Source: Paenibacillus_E sp040812395
GTDB taxonomy: Bacteria; Bacillota; Bacilli; Paenibacillales; NBRC-103111
Direction of reading: 5' to 3'
Assembly: GCF_040812395.1 (NCBI RefSeq)
Contig: NZ_JBFNXH010000013.1
Coordinates: forward strand, 114,072 to 178,071
Length of the DNA: 64,000 bases
Shown here one piece after another: positions 31,609 to 39,827 of this stretch (its first letter is position 1; the number at the start of each line of letters is the position of its first letter). Under the pieces are notes generated by a model. That model saw only the letters and a list, made by a program, of their open reading frames with translations. It made no database searches and was not told the DNA's origin. Both the position numbers and the translations under genes were made by a program.

Positions 31609-32109
31609 ATGGCTGTTTTTAATGTCAAAAATATTTGTGATTCTACGCGTACGAAACTGAAAGAAACAACTGCCAAAATGGAGCTGTTTCTAAATCAACA
31701 TTCACTTAACCAATTAAATGTGGAAAATGACCCGGCGATGGATGAGTTTTACCGTGGTTATTTGCAAGATACACGCCATCTGCTTGTATTTTGCGAAGTT
31801 GCCTATGAGAAATTAGGCGTTTGTTTGCGTCGTCCGACGTTTAACGTGGATTTTTCTGAAAAAGTACTTTATGAAGTGTATCATACATGCGTAAATACAT
31901 TTTTCTATCCCAAAAACGAGTGCTATTCCGAGGATGGCCGCTATGCCTATACAGGACAAGATGCTATTCGCTTCCGCAAAAAGCCTTCCCGCGAAGTGCG
32001 CGATCTGACGATTGAGCTTTCCAAAGTTTTTGAAGAGCTGCGCGAAGACTTGGCTTATTATGAAACAGACTATATTACACAACGCCGTATGCAAGGCGAA
32101 AAAGTATAG
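31609..32109 (+). CDS. ypuI: YpuI family protein
   Basis: A 166-residue cytosolic, helical protein matching YpuI of Bacillales (DUF3907), with segments such as YLQDTRHLLVFCEVAYEKLGV and EVRDLTIELSKVFEELRED. Function unknown. gaggagg lies ~11 bp before ATG 31609. It is divergent from the subtilase and has its own terminator. Confidence 0.9.
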   Translation: MAVFNVKNICDSTRTKLKETTAKMELFLNQHSLNQLNVENDPAMDEFYRGYLQDTRHLLVFCEVAYEKLGVCLRRPTFNVDFSEKVLYEVYHTCVNTFFYPKNECYSEDGRYAYTGQDAIRFRKKPSREVRDLTIELSKVFEELREDLAYYETDYITQRRMQGEKV

Positions 32110-32140
32110 TTGGTTGAGTTTATAGACACAATGACTAACA

Positions 32141-32172
32141 AGAGATGCGACTTTATAAGCGCATCTCTTTTC
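32141..32172 (+). terminator. Terminator of ypuI
   Basis: A perfect 9-bp stem (agagatgcg / cgcatctct) with a 10-nt loop, followed by TTTC. Confidence 0.85.
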
Positions 32173-32190
32173 TTATAGGGAGGCATGTCC

Positions 32191-33285
32191 ATGGATCGTG
32201 ATCTATTGATTGCAAACAGCACGGCGATTATTAAACTTAATCAGCATCCCCGGGGAGGGTATGCCGCATCACCTTTATTTACCCATTATACATATAGTTG
32301 GCTCAGAGATGGGACCTTCATTGCCTACGGAATGGATCAGGCCGGTGAAAAGGAAAGCTCGGAGAAGTTTTATCGCTGGGTACACCGTGTATTGAAGGAC
32401 AAGCGCAGTATTGTCGATGCTTTGATCGGTAAGCATGAGCGGAAGGAATGGATTGATCGCAGCGAATTTCTCGGAACGCGCTATTACTTGGATGGCCGGG
32501 ATGACCGCTCCGAGTGGGGGCATTTCCAGTTGGATGGCTATGGCGCCTGGTTGTGGGGATTGACAGAACATATACGGTCTACAGGGAATCGTGCACTTCT
32601 TGAAGAGCTTCGGGAAAGTGTTGAGATCACGGTCGATTATTTAATGACCTTCTGGCATTACCCCAATTTCGACTGTTGGGAAGAGTTCCCCGACTTTGTA
32701 CATCCAGCTACCTTAGCTTGTGTCTATGGCGGGTTAAAAGCTATTGGAGAGCTTGAGCATCGTCCGGCTTTACTTGAGAGAGCTGAACAGATTCAAGCCT
32801 TCTTATTGGCGCATGCCGTTCAGGACGGTCGGTTTGTGAAGTCAATTCAATGTGTGAATGAAGTCTGGCAACCTGTGCTGTCAGGGGTGGACGCTAGCTT
32901 ATTATGGTTATCAGTTCCATTTGGTGTATGTCGACCTGAGGATCCGATCATGCAGCAAACAGTCCAGGCAATAGAGCAAGATCTGAAACATGGAGGCATT
33001 CAGCGATACGCTGCCGATACTTATTACGGGGGAGGAGAGTGGATTCTTCTGACCGCATGGTATGGCTGGTTGAAAGCTGAAACGGGAGACCGCCCAGAGG
33101 CAATTAAATGTTTAGAATGGATCATCAGTAAGGCTGACGATCTGGGAAGACTGCCTGAACAGGTAGCGGACTATCTTCGCGATCCTTCTGCTTATGAAGA
33201 GTGGGTTACCAAATGGGGGGAACCTGCACTGCCGCTCTTATGGTCGCAAGCTATGTTTTTGGTGCTATCTAACAAACTGAAATAG
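32191..33285 (+). CDS. GH15-like glycoside hydrolase (glucoamylase type)
   Basis: A 364-residue protein with the (alpha/alpha)6-barrel motifs of GH15: YSWLRDGTFIAYGM near residue 35, WGHFQLDGYGAWLWGL near 110, CWEEFPDFVHPAT near 162 (Glu164/165, probable general acid) and YYGGGEWILLTAW near 279 (Glu283, probable base). No signal peptide, so intracellular; the likely substrate is a short alpha-glucan such as isomaltose or a glycogen-derived sugar. ATG 32191 was chosen over 32185 because gggagg lies 7 bp before it. It is shorter than two-domain glucoamylases because the N-terminal beta-sandwich is missing. Confidence 0.87.
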   Translation: MDRDLLIANSTAIIKLNQHPRGGYAASPLFTHYTYSWLRDGTFIAYGMDQAGEKESSEKFYRWVHRVLKDKRSIVDALIGKHERKEWIDRSEFLGTRYYLDGRDDRSEWGHFQLDGYGAWLWGLTEHIRSTGNRALLEELRESVEITVDYLMTFWHYPNFDCWEEFPDFVHPATLACVYGGLKAIGELEHRPALLERAEQIQAFLLAHAVQDGRFVKSIQCVNEVWQPVLSGVDASLLWLSVPFGVCRPEDPIMQQTVQAIEQDLKHGGIQRYAADTYYGGGEWILLTAWYGWLKAETGDRPEAIKCLEWIISKADDLGRLPEQVADYLRDPSAYEEWVTKWGEPALPLLWSQAMFLVLSNKLK

Positions 33286-33332
33286 GCATAGGTCCCCTTG
33301 ATGACGGGCAAATTGTTAGGGGGGTGATCATT

Positions 33333-33548
33333 ATGCCGGATGTCAAATGTGCAGTTGCCAATTGCGAATATTGGACGCAAGGCAACAATTGCAACGCGAA
33401 TTCGATCATGATTGAAGTGGATCAGCACGCGAACATCAACTACAATGAGGAATTTGCTGGAGAATCGTTTGGTTCCGAACATCAGGATACTGCAAGCAAA
33501 GCTGCGAATACGTGCTGCCATACGTTCGAGCCCAAAAAAAGCAAATAG
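33333..33548 (+). CDS. DUF1540 domain protein
   Basis: A 71-residue protein with the Cys pattern of DUF1540: VKCAVANCEYWTQGNNCNA at the start and NTCCHTFEPK at the end, probably a small metal-binding module. ATG 33333 follows ttaggggggtg at good spacing; GTG 33324 is an alternative. Such proteins are frequent in spore formers and of unknown function. Confidence 0.88.
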   Translation: MPDVKCAVANCEYWTQGNNCNANSIMIEVDQHANINYNEEFAGESFGSEHQDTASKAANTCCHTFEPKKSK

Positions 33549-33569
33549 CTGAAGTGTCGCGGAGGCCAT

Positions 33570-34001
33570 ATGAAAACAGACGACGTCCCCTTCGATAAAA
33601 TAGCGAAGGAGCGCTTCCAGCAGGACCAGCTTCGCATGGAGAGCGGACTCAACCATAAGGAAGAGTACGCGGCTGAGATTACTGCTCCGGCGCGAAAAAT
33701 TACTTATGCGGAACAATACCGCTCTGCAAAAGCGAATGCAAGAGACGCACGCACAGATCCTGTGGAGGATGAAGAGATCGAGGAGCTGGTCGAATCCGTA
33801 ACTCGCAACAAAGCAGTCGGCTATATCGCGCTATTCGTAGCGTTAGCCTCTCTCTTTGTGTGGCCTGTTTTATTAGGCGTCTCAGGCGTAATCTTAGGCA
33901 TTATCGCGGTTTTTTTCGGCAATAAAGCGCTTGGCTCCTGGTCTATTGGGCTTGGGTTAGTCGCTGTTGCTGCCTATTTTTTGTTAATTCCATATGCATA
34001 A
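33570..34001 (+). CDS. Two-span membrane protein of unknown function
   Basis: A 143-residue protein: a charged cytosolic N-terminus (~1-80) and two or three hydrophobic stretches at the C-terminus (AVGYIALFVALASLFVWPVL onwards), resembling DUF4190-type hairpins. Ribosome binding site ggagg lies 4 bp before ATG. It is 21 bp after the DUF1540 gene and probably co-transcribed. Confidence 0.75.
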   Translation: MKTDDVPFDKIAKERFQQDQLRMESGLNHKEEYAAEITAPARKITYAEQYRSAKANARDARTDPVEDEEIEELVESVTRNKAVGYIALFVALASLFVWPVLLGVSGVILGIIAVFFGNKALGSWSIGLGLVAVAAYFLLIPYA

Positions 34002-34014
34002 TCGTTATACGAAG

Positions 34015-34040
34015 CAAGCCGAGTCCATCGGCTTGTTTTC
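34015..34040 (+). terminator. Terminator after the two-span membrane protein
   Basis: caagccga / tcggcttg, a perfect 8-bp stem with a gtcca loop, then TTTTC. Confidence 0.85.
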
Positions 34041-34178
34041 TTTTGTTTATAAATGAAAAAACGGAAGATTCGGGTTTCAGAAGGATCTATGGCGGGTAAG
34101 GTACCGTTGTTGGCTCATTTTAGCCCCTATGCTCCCGTTTGCTCGTACTTTTTGGCGTCAGGTGACATAAACGCACCT

Positions 34179-34206
34179 TTGATTGCTTACAGTATTATTA
34201 TATAAT
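34179..34206 (+). promoter_or_regulatory. Possible promoter of the CNNM/CorC-type gene
   Basis: TTGATT (34179-34184), 16-bp spacer and TATAAT (34201-34206). A ~95-nt leader follows in which gggagg could pair with cctactctcc. The rest of the 300-bp gap 34002-34301 shows nothing else that I recognise. Confidence 0.5.
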
Positions 34207-34301
34207 GAAAAGTAATATTTAAAATTTAAATTGACATTTAAGGGAGGTGTACCTACTCTCCTTGGTGTGATAGAAGCACTTTATAGGGGATAGGTAAGGT
34301 A

Positions 34302-35636
34302 TTGGATGATCCTTTACCCGCAACGTTGATTAGTTTTTTATTAATGCTCGGACTGGTATTATTGAACGCTTTTTTCGTGGCAGCAGAATTTGCGATGGTG
34401 AAAGTTAGAGGAAGCCGAATCGATTCGCTCGCAGAAGAAGGTCACCGAAATGCGAAATTTGCCAAAGGCATTATGAATAATCTCGATGCATATTTATCTG
34501 CTTGTCAGCTAGGCATCACGCTTACATCGCTCGGACTTGGTTATGTCGGTGAGCCGACGTTTGCCAAAATATTGGAACCGATTCTCGGTCCGCTGCATTT
34601 ACCGGATTCCGTCTTCCATACCATTACGTTTATCATTGCTTTCTCGTTGATGACAACACTCCATATTACTTTGGGTGAGCAGTTTCCTAAGACGTATGCG
34701 ATTCGAAAACCGGAACAGGTAACGTTAATTGCTTCTGGCCCTTTAGTCGTGTTTCACAAAATGATGTATCCCTTCATCTGGATGCTGAACGGGGTTTCCA
34801 ATTGGATGCTTCGACGTGCAGGGATTGAACCGACGACTGAACACGAGGTCGCCCATACGGAGGAAGAAATTCGAGTTCTGATGAAAGAAAGCCACAAAAG
34901 AGGGCATATTGATAATACAGAGCTTACGCTTGTTGATAATATATTTGAGTTCGCAGAGACGACCGCCCGAGAAATTATGATTCCAAGAACGGAAATGGAA
35001 TGCCTGTACGCGGGTCTCACGTATGCGGAAAATCTTGCGATTGCGATAAAAGAAATGCGTACACGCTATCCCGTTTGCGATCCGGACAAAGACAATATTA
35101 TTGGTTTCGTCCATATTAAAGATCTGTTAAAGCCAGATGCGAACCTTAAAGGCATTAAAAAAATTATTCGACCGATTACGACGGTCCCGGACTCTATTCA
35201 TATTAGCGATTTACTTAAAATGATGCAGAAACGGAAGAGCCAAATGGCGCTTCTGATTGATGAATACGGGGGTACTTCAGGTTTAGTGACGCTGGAGGAT
35301 ATTATGGAAGAAATCGTAGGCGAGATTCAAGATGAGTTCGATGAAGAGCGCCCGACGATTGAAATAAAGGATGAAAACACATTTTCGATTGACGGACTGC
35401 TGTTAATTGATGAAGTGAACGAATACTTTGGTGTCGGTATTGAGTCGGATGATTACGATACAATCGGCGGGTGGATTTATTCACAGACTGAGATACCGCC
35501 AAGTAAAAATCAGCAAGTTGTTTACAATGATGAATTAATGTTCATCGTGGAGGAGACCGATCATTTGCGCATCTCGCGGGTAATTGTGCGGAAGATGACC
35601 GAACAAACCGAGCTGCTGCAACAGAACATATCTTGA
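34302..35636 (+). CDS. CNNM/CorC family (hemolysin-like) membrane protein with CBS pair
   Basis: A 444-residue protein: DUF21/CNNM membrane domain with about four spans (residues 1-190), two CBS domains (~205-335, including TAREIMIPRTEMECL and LIDEYGGTSGLVTLEDIMEE) and a C-terminal CorC/HlyC transporter-associated domain (~345-430). Homologues influence magnesium efflux and metal resistance; 'hemolysin' is a historical label. The start is TTG 34302 with ggataggtaagg upstream, imperfect spacing. It is monocistronic with a clear terminator. Confidence 0.93.
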   Translation: MDDPLPATLISFLLMLGLVLLNAFFVAAEFAMVKVRGSRIDSLAEEGHRNAKFAKGIMNNLDAYLSACQLGITLTSLGLGYVGEPTFAKILEPILGPLHLPDSVFHTITFIIAFSLMTTLHITLGEQFPKTYAIRKPEQVTLIASGPLVVFHKMMYPFIWMLNGVSNWMLRRAGIEPTTEHEVAHTEEEIRVLMKESHKRGHIDNTELTLVDNIFEFAETTAREIMIPRTEMECLYAGLTYAENLAIAIKEMRTRYPVCDPDKDNIIGFVHIKDLLKPDANLKGIKKIIRPITTVPDSIHISDLLKMMQKRKSQMALLIDEYGGTSGLVTLEDIMEEIVGEIQDEFDEERPTIEIKDENTFSIDGLLLIDEVNEYFGVGIESDDYDTIGGWIYSQTEIPPSKNQQVVYNDELMFIVEETDHLRISRVIVRKMTEQTELLQQNIS

Positions 35637-35648
35637 AAAGGGAAAGGG

Positions 35649-35674
35649 ACAGCCTGAGGGCTGTTTCTTTTTTT
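35649..35674 (+). terminator. Terminator after the CNNM/CorC-type gene
   Basis: acagcc-tgag-ggctgt followed by ttcttttttt. Confidence 0.88.
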
Positions 35675-35742
35675 GTCTAGTCGTCAGGGCTCAAATCGTG
35701 TACAATGGAAGCAACAACATTTGACAGAAACGAGGTCTCAGG

Positions 35743-36441
35743 GTGAACGCCATTGATCCTAGAGTTATGAAAGAACTTCTGCAACTTCAGCTGTTAAATA
35801 AGAGCAGCTTATTAACAGGGGGATCATCGACTTCAAGTACAGAAGATTCGAGCGACTTCAGCTCTCTTTTGGACACTGTAATGGGAAGAACCTCAGGAGC
35901 GGGCAGCGATGGCCAAGACCAGCTATCGACCTTGCTGGGAACCGCAAGCAGTTCGCTACCCAATTCACTAAGTGCCTTAGGTAAATCTTACACACCTCTG
36001 CAAACGGTTAGCAAAGCGTCGACAGCCGCTCAGTATGACGAGTTGATTCATGCCGCTAGTAAGCGTTATGGTGTAGATACATCTCTTGTCAAAGCGGTGA
36101 TTCAGCAGGAGTCTGATTTCAATCATCGTGCGGTATCCTCAGCAGGCGCTAAAGGCTTGATGCAGCTCATGGACGGAACCGGCAGCGGGTATGGCGTGAC
36201 GAATCCCTTTGATCCTCAGCAAAATGTGGATGCAGGCACGCATTTCTTAAGTTCATTAATAAAGAAGTACAATGGAAATGAAGGAGTCGCGCTTGCCGCT
36301 TATAATGCAGGGCCTAATCGTGTAGACCGTCTAGGTATTCGAGATGATCAAGATTTGGCGAACAAACTTCATTTACTGCCGAAAGAGACGCAAACGTATG
36401 TCAATAAAGTGCTCGGCTACAAGCGGGGCTTTTCATTATAA
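35743..36441 (+). CDS. Lytic transglycosylase (SLT domain)
   Basis: A 232-residue protein. The last ~130 residues are a soluble lytic transglycosylase domain: VIQQESDFNHRAVSSAGAKG holds the catalytic Glu (IQQES), then GLMQLM and AYNAGPNRVD. The N-terminal ~95 residues are low-complexity, Ser/Thr-rich, with no signal peptide visible, so export may need another route or the N-terminus may act as a spacer. GTG 35743 follows gaggtctcagg. It cleaves peptidoglycan without hydrolysis, forming anhydro ends. Confidence 0.88.
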   Translation: MNAIDPRVMKELLQLQLLNKSSLLTGGSSTSSTEDSSDFSSLLDTVMGRTSGAGSDGQDQLSTLLGTASSSLPNSLSALGKSYTPLQTVSKASTAAQYDELIHAASKRYGVDTSLVKAVIQQESDFNHRAVSSAGAKGLMQLMDGTGSGYGVTNPFDPQQNVDAGTHFLSSLIKKYNGNEGVALAAYNAGPNRVDRLGIRDDQDLANKLHLLPKETQTYVNKVLGYKRGFSL

Positions 36442-36449
36442 AATTATGA

Positions 36450-36479
36450 AATAAGGGGCGCACGCTGCTCCTTATTTTT
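36450..36479 (+). terminator. Terminator after the lytic transglycosylase
   Basis: aataaggggc / gctccttatt (one G-T pair) with a 7-nt loop, the stem running into a T-rich tail. Confidence 0.82.
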
Positions 36480-36589
36480 GTGTTTTTGATCAAATGATAT
36501 AGAATGTTTGAGTTATTGTTGATTTTACGTTTTAATGGTGAAGAGAATGATTGTGGGAATGGAAAGAGATAGAGGGGAATCAAGAACAT

Positions 36590-37768
36590 ATGCTTTATCT
36601 GGATTATGCGGCGACAACCCCGCCTTATGAGGAAGTCATCGATGCCGTAACAGAAGTAATGAAGGGTCATTATGGGAACCCATCTTCGATCCATCGGTTG
36701 GGCATGCAGGCGGAGAAGCTGCTGCAAAACTCGAAAGAGGTCATGGCTGGGGTACTAGGCATTCAGCCGGACGAACTCATTTTTACGTCTTGCGGGACGG
36801 AAAGCAACAATCTTGCGATTAAAGGAGCAGCGTATAGCTACAGGAATCGCGGAAACCATTTGATTACGACGCAAATCGAGCATCCATCTGTTCGTGAGGT
36901 GTTCCGACAGCTAGAGCGCGAAGGATTTCGTGTCACTTATCTGCCGGTGAACCATAAAGGCGTAGTCAAGCTGGAGGCTTTGCGAGAAGCGCTCTGCGAG
37001 GAAACGATTCTTGTAAGTGTCATGCATGTAAACAATGAGGTGGGCAGTATCCAGCCCATTCGTGAGATAGGTGCCATACTGGCGGGGTATCCGAAAGTCG
37101 TATTCCACGTAGATGCCATACAGGCGATAGGAAATTTGCCATTTCTGCCTCAGGCATGCAGGATAGATTTATGCAGCGCATCCGCTCATAAATTCAGGGG
37201 CCCGAAAGGTGTGGGATTTCTATACCGCAGACAAGGGGTGCTGCTGCAGCCGCTGCTAGCCGGCGGAGGTCAGGAATACGGCTTGCGGTCCGGAACGGAA
37301 AATGTTCCGCTGCTTGTCGGGATGGCGAAAGCGCTAAGACTTACCTTGGCGGATAGGGGGGCGAAAACGGAGCGGCGTTACGCAGTCAGACGGCGAATCG
37401 TAGAAGGAATCGCGTCTATACCTGAATTAACGTTAACGGGCTCTGACCTAGCAGTCGAAATGGCCCCGCATATTGTCCATTTTGCTTTTGCCGGTATGAA
37501 GGCTGAGGTTGTGGTGCATGCTTTAGAGCAAAGAAATATTTACATTTCGACGAAGTCTGCTTGTGCATCAGGTGAAGCGGATCCTAGTGAGGTTATGCTG
37601 GCAATGGGCTGCACCCGAGAACTGGCTTTAAGCGGGCTCCGCGTAAGCTTCTCAGAGGAACATACAGAAGCGGAAGCGGATGAATTTATTAGTGCGCTAA
37701 GGCAAGTTGTGGATGAGCTTGCCCCAATGCTTAGGAGATCAACAGCAAGAAGGGGAAAACGATTATGA
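36590..37768 (+). CDS. Cysteine desulfurase (NifS/IscS class, ThiI partner)
   Basis: A 392-residue PLP enzyme that removes sulfur from cysteine as a persulfide. The PLP lysine is in SASAHKFRGPKG, and the N-terminal LDYAATTPP is typical. The active-site loop carries Cys in STKSACASGEADPS. The ATG at 36590 was chosen because homologues begin YLDYAATTP; gagggg lies 12 bp upstream, and a TTG at 36551 would add 13 residues. It overlaps thiI by 4 bp (ATGA), so it most likely supplies sulfur for 4-thiouridine in tRNA, as NifZ does in B. subtilis. Confidence 0.95.
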   Translation: MLYLDYAATTPPYEEVIDAVTEVMKGHYGNPSSIHRLGMQAEKLLQNSKEVMAGVLGIQPDELIFTSCGTESNNLAIKGAAYSYRNRGNHLITTQIEHPSVREVFRQLEREGFRVTYLPVNHKGVVKLEALREALCEETILVSVMHVNNEVGSIQPIREIGAILAGYPKVVFHVDAIQAIGNLPFLPQACRIDLCSASAHKFRGPKGVGFLYRRQGVLLQPLLAGGGQEYGLRSGTENVPLLVGMAKALRLTLADRGAKTERRYAVRRRIVEGIASIPELTLTGSDLAVEMAPHIVHFAFAGMKAEVVVHALEQRNIYISTKSACASGEADPSEVMLAMGCTRELALSGLRVSFSEEHTEAEADEFISALRQVVDELAPMLRRSTARRGKRL

Positions 37769-38973
37769 AACCAGATTGTATGATTTTACGACTAGGGGAA
37801 TTGACGCTTAAGGGCAGGAATCGCAAACGCTTTGAGCATAGTGTCATGGCACAGATTCGCAAGGTACTGGCTTCGTTTCCCGATTTGAGGTATATTCCTG
37901 AGTATGGACGCGTATATGTGGAGCTAGGGGGAGCGCCGTTTGAGAAGGCTTCTGCCGCTTTAATCAAAGTTTTTGGGCTTTCATCTTTTAGTCCCGCCTA
38001 TCACGCTCCGCTTGAGCTGGAGGCCATTCAGGAGCTAGCGCTCCGCATGATGCAGGATTTGCCCAAACAGCCAGCTACTTTCAAGGTAAGCGTGCGAAGG
38101 GTGAATAAATCATTCCCGCATGATTCTCAGCGAATGAATTATTTGGTCGGAGGCTACGTGCTGCAAGCTTGTCCTGGCTTACAGGTAGATGTCCGCCATC
38201 CAGAGGTGGAGCTTCGAATCGAGCTGCGCGAGGAAAGAGCCCTTCTATACGCCGAAGTCGTGGATGGTGCCGGGGGATTCCCGCTGGGAACGAGCGGCAA
38301 GGCGCTTCTTTTGCTGTCGGGCGGGATCGATAGCCCTGTTGCCGGCTGGCTGGGTATGCGAAAGGGGCTGGAAATCGAAGCCATTCATTTCCACAGCATG
38401 CCCTTTACTAGCGAGCGAGCCAAGGAGAAGGTCATCGAGTTAGCTCGTCAGCTTGCGGGCTACACAACTTCCATTACCTTACATATGGTGCCGTTTACGG
38501 AAGTTCAGACATCTATCCACAAGGTATATCAGGATAATTTATTAGTTACTTTGATTCGCCGAGCGATGTACCGCATCGCTGAGAAGGTTGCAGACCGCGA
38601 AGGTCTGGAGGCGCTTGTTACGGGCGAAAGCTTGGGACAGGTCGCAAGTCAAACGTTGCCAAGTTTGAACGCAATCGGGCGGGTCGTCACGCTGCCGATT
38701 TTGCAGCCGCTCATGATGATGGACAAGCAAGAGATTGTCCGGATCGCAGAGAACATAGGGACGTTTCCCATTTCGATCTTGCCTTACGAAGACTGCTGTA
38801 CGTTGTTCCTGCCGCCGTCGCCTAGTACGAATCCGAACTTGCGGATGGTGGAAAAGATCGAGGACAGCATGACCTTCTTACCGGAGCTTATCGAACAAGC
38901 CGTTCAGCGAACAGAAACGATAACAATTGTTCATAACCAGAAGGAAGAGTCTGCCGAACAACATTTGTTTTAA
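37765..38973 (+). CDS. thiI: tRNA 4-thiouridine sulfurtransferase ThiI
   Basis: A 402-residue enzyme: N-terminal ferredoxin-like and THUMP domains (~1-165) and a PP-loop ATP pyrophosphatase domain (LLSGGIDSPVAGWLGM near residue 185). The C-terminal rhodanese domain of the E. coli enzyme is absent, as in Bacillus, where the sulfur donor desulfurase is encoded next door; here it overlaps the upstream gene. It acts on U8 of tRNA, using ATP to adenylate the base. Confidence 0.96.
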   Translation: MKPDCMILRLGELTLKGRNRKRFEHSVMAQIRKVLASFPDLRYIPEYGRVYVELGGAPFEKASAALIKVFGLSSFSPAYHAPLELEAIQELALRMMQDLPKQPATFKVSVRRVNKSFPHDSQRMNYLVGGYVLQACPGLQVDVRHPEVELRIELREERALLYAEVVDGAGGFPLGTSGKALLLLSGGIDSPVAGWLGMRKGLEIEAIHFHSMPFTSERAKEKVIELARQLAGYTTSITLHMVPFTEVQTSIHKVYQDNLLVTLIRRAMYRIAEKVADREGLEALVTGESLGQVASQTLPSLNAIGRVVTLPILQPLMMMDKQEIVRIAENIGTFPISILPYEDCCTLFLPPSPSTNPNLRMVEKIEDSMTFLPELIEQAVQRTETITIVHNQKEESAEQHLF

Positions 38974-39024
38974 AATAACGAATAAATGATTCACCCAAAT
39001 TAAGCACATCCGTGGAGGTTATGA

Positions 39025-39708
39025 ATGATGATAGATGCGCTCATTTTGTTTTTACAAATTATGTTGATTAATATTGTGTTGAGTGGGGACAATGCCGTTG
39101 TGATTGCGTTGGCAAGCAAAAATCTCCCGCTGAAGGATCGCAAACGCGCCATTTGGTGGGGGGCTTTCGGCGCTATTGCCTTGCGTTTAGTTCTTACACT
39201 CGTAGCCGTGAGCTTGCTGGATATTCCATATATCCAAGCTGGGGGCTCGATCTTGCTGTTCTGGATTGCGGTCAAGCTGCTGACCGACGACGATAGTCAT
39301 GCGAACGTACGTGAGGCTTCGACGCTAGGTAAAGCTATCTGGACGATTATTGTTGCGGATTTCGTGATGAGCTTAGATAATGTACTCGCTATCGCCGCCA
39401 AGGGTAATGGCAATAATACAGTCATAATTCTTGGTATTGGTCTCAGTATTCCCATCATCATCTGGGGCAGTACCTTGGTTATGAACTTGCTGCATAAATA
39501 TCCGATTCTGATCTACATCGGTTCTGCGATACTTGGATATACCGCGGGAGAAATGTTCGTCAAAGATGAGAAAATGATAGATTGGTTCCTAATCGACTAT
39601 GAATTTCTCCATGTTTTGATTCCGATCGCAACAACTGTTCTGGTTGTTGGCATCGGTTTTACAATCAAATGGGCACGCGCATATAAGATGAAAACAAGAA
39701 ACGAATAG
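39025..39708 (+). CDS. TerC family integral membrane protein
   Basis: A 227-residue protein with about seven hydrophobic spans. Conserved acidic motifs are in LSGDNAVVIALASKNL and DFVMSLDNVLAIAAKG, the paired Asp-Asn features of TerC proteins. Members are implicated in manganese efflux and metalation of exported enzymes. ggagg lies 7 bp before ATG 39025. The 51-bp gap to thiI is too short for the yybP-ykoY manganese riboswitch that often precedes such genes. Confidence 0.93.
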   Translation: MMIDALILFLQIMLINIVLSGDNAVVIALASKNLPLKDRKRAIWWGAFGAIALRLVLTLVAVSLLDIPYIQAGGSILLFWIAVKLLTDDDSHANVREASTLGKAIWTIIVADFVMSLDNVLAIAAKGNGNNTVIILGIGLSIPIIIWGSTLVMNLLHKYPILIYIGSAILGYTAGEMFVKDEKMIDWFLIDYEFLHVLIPIATTVLVVGIGFTIKWARAYKMKTRNE

Positions 39709-39716
39709 TGGTCATG

Positions 39717-39756
39717 AACGCCAGGCTGAGCTTTATCCCAGCTTGGCGTTTTTTTG
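39717..39756 (+). terminator. Terminator of terC-type gene
   Basis: aacgcca-ggctg pairs with cagc-ttggcgtt and is followed by seven T. Confidence 0.9.
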
Positions 39757-39760
39757 TTAT

Positions 39761-39786
39761 TGAAACTTTTTTCCATTTTTACCGTC
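39761..39786 (+). promoter_or_regulatory. ECF sigma promoter (TGAAAC-N16-CGTC) of the vWA/MoxR/ABC module
   Basis: TGAAAC at 39761-39766 and CGTC at 39783-39786 are exactly 16 bp apart, with a T-rich spacer. This is the pattern read by the B. subtilis cell-envelope ECF factors sigma-M, sigma-X and sigma-V. It ends 41 bp before the start codon at 39828 and follows a terminator directly, so the following operon has its own control. Confidence 0.8.
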
Positions 39787-39827
39787 TAGATAGGTAGATG
39801 GTTGAAGACAAGAAGGGAGTTTGACAA

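Noticed and set aside
34207..34301. M-box magnesium riboswitch before the CNNM/CorC-type gene
   Set aside because: The leader is under 100 nt and lacks the conserved M-box blocks.
38974..39024. Manganese riboswitch (yybP-ykoY) before the terC-type gene
   Set aside because: The gap is only 51 bp, too short for the aptamer.
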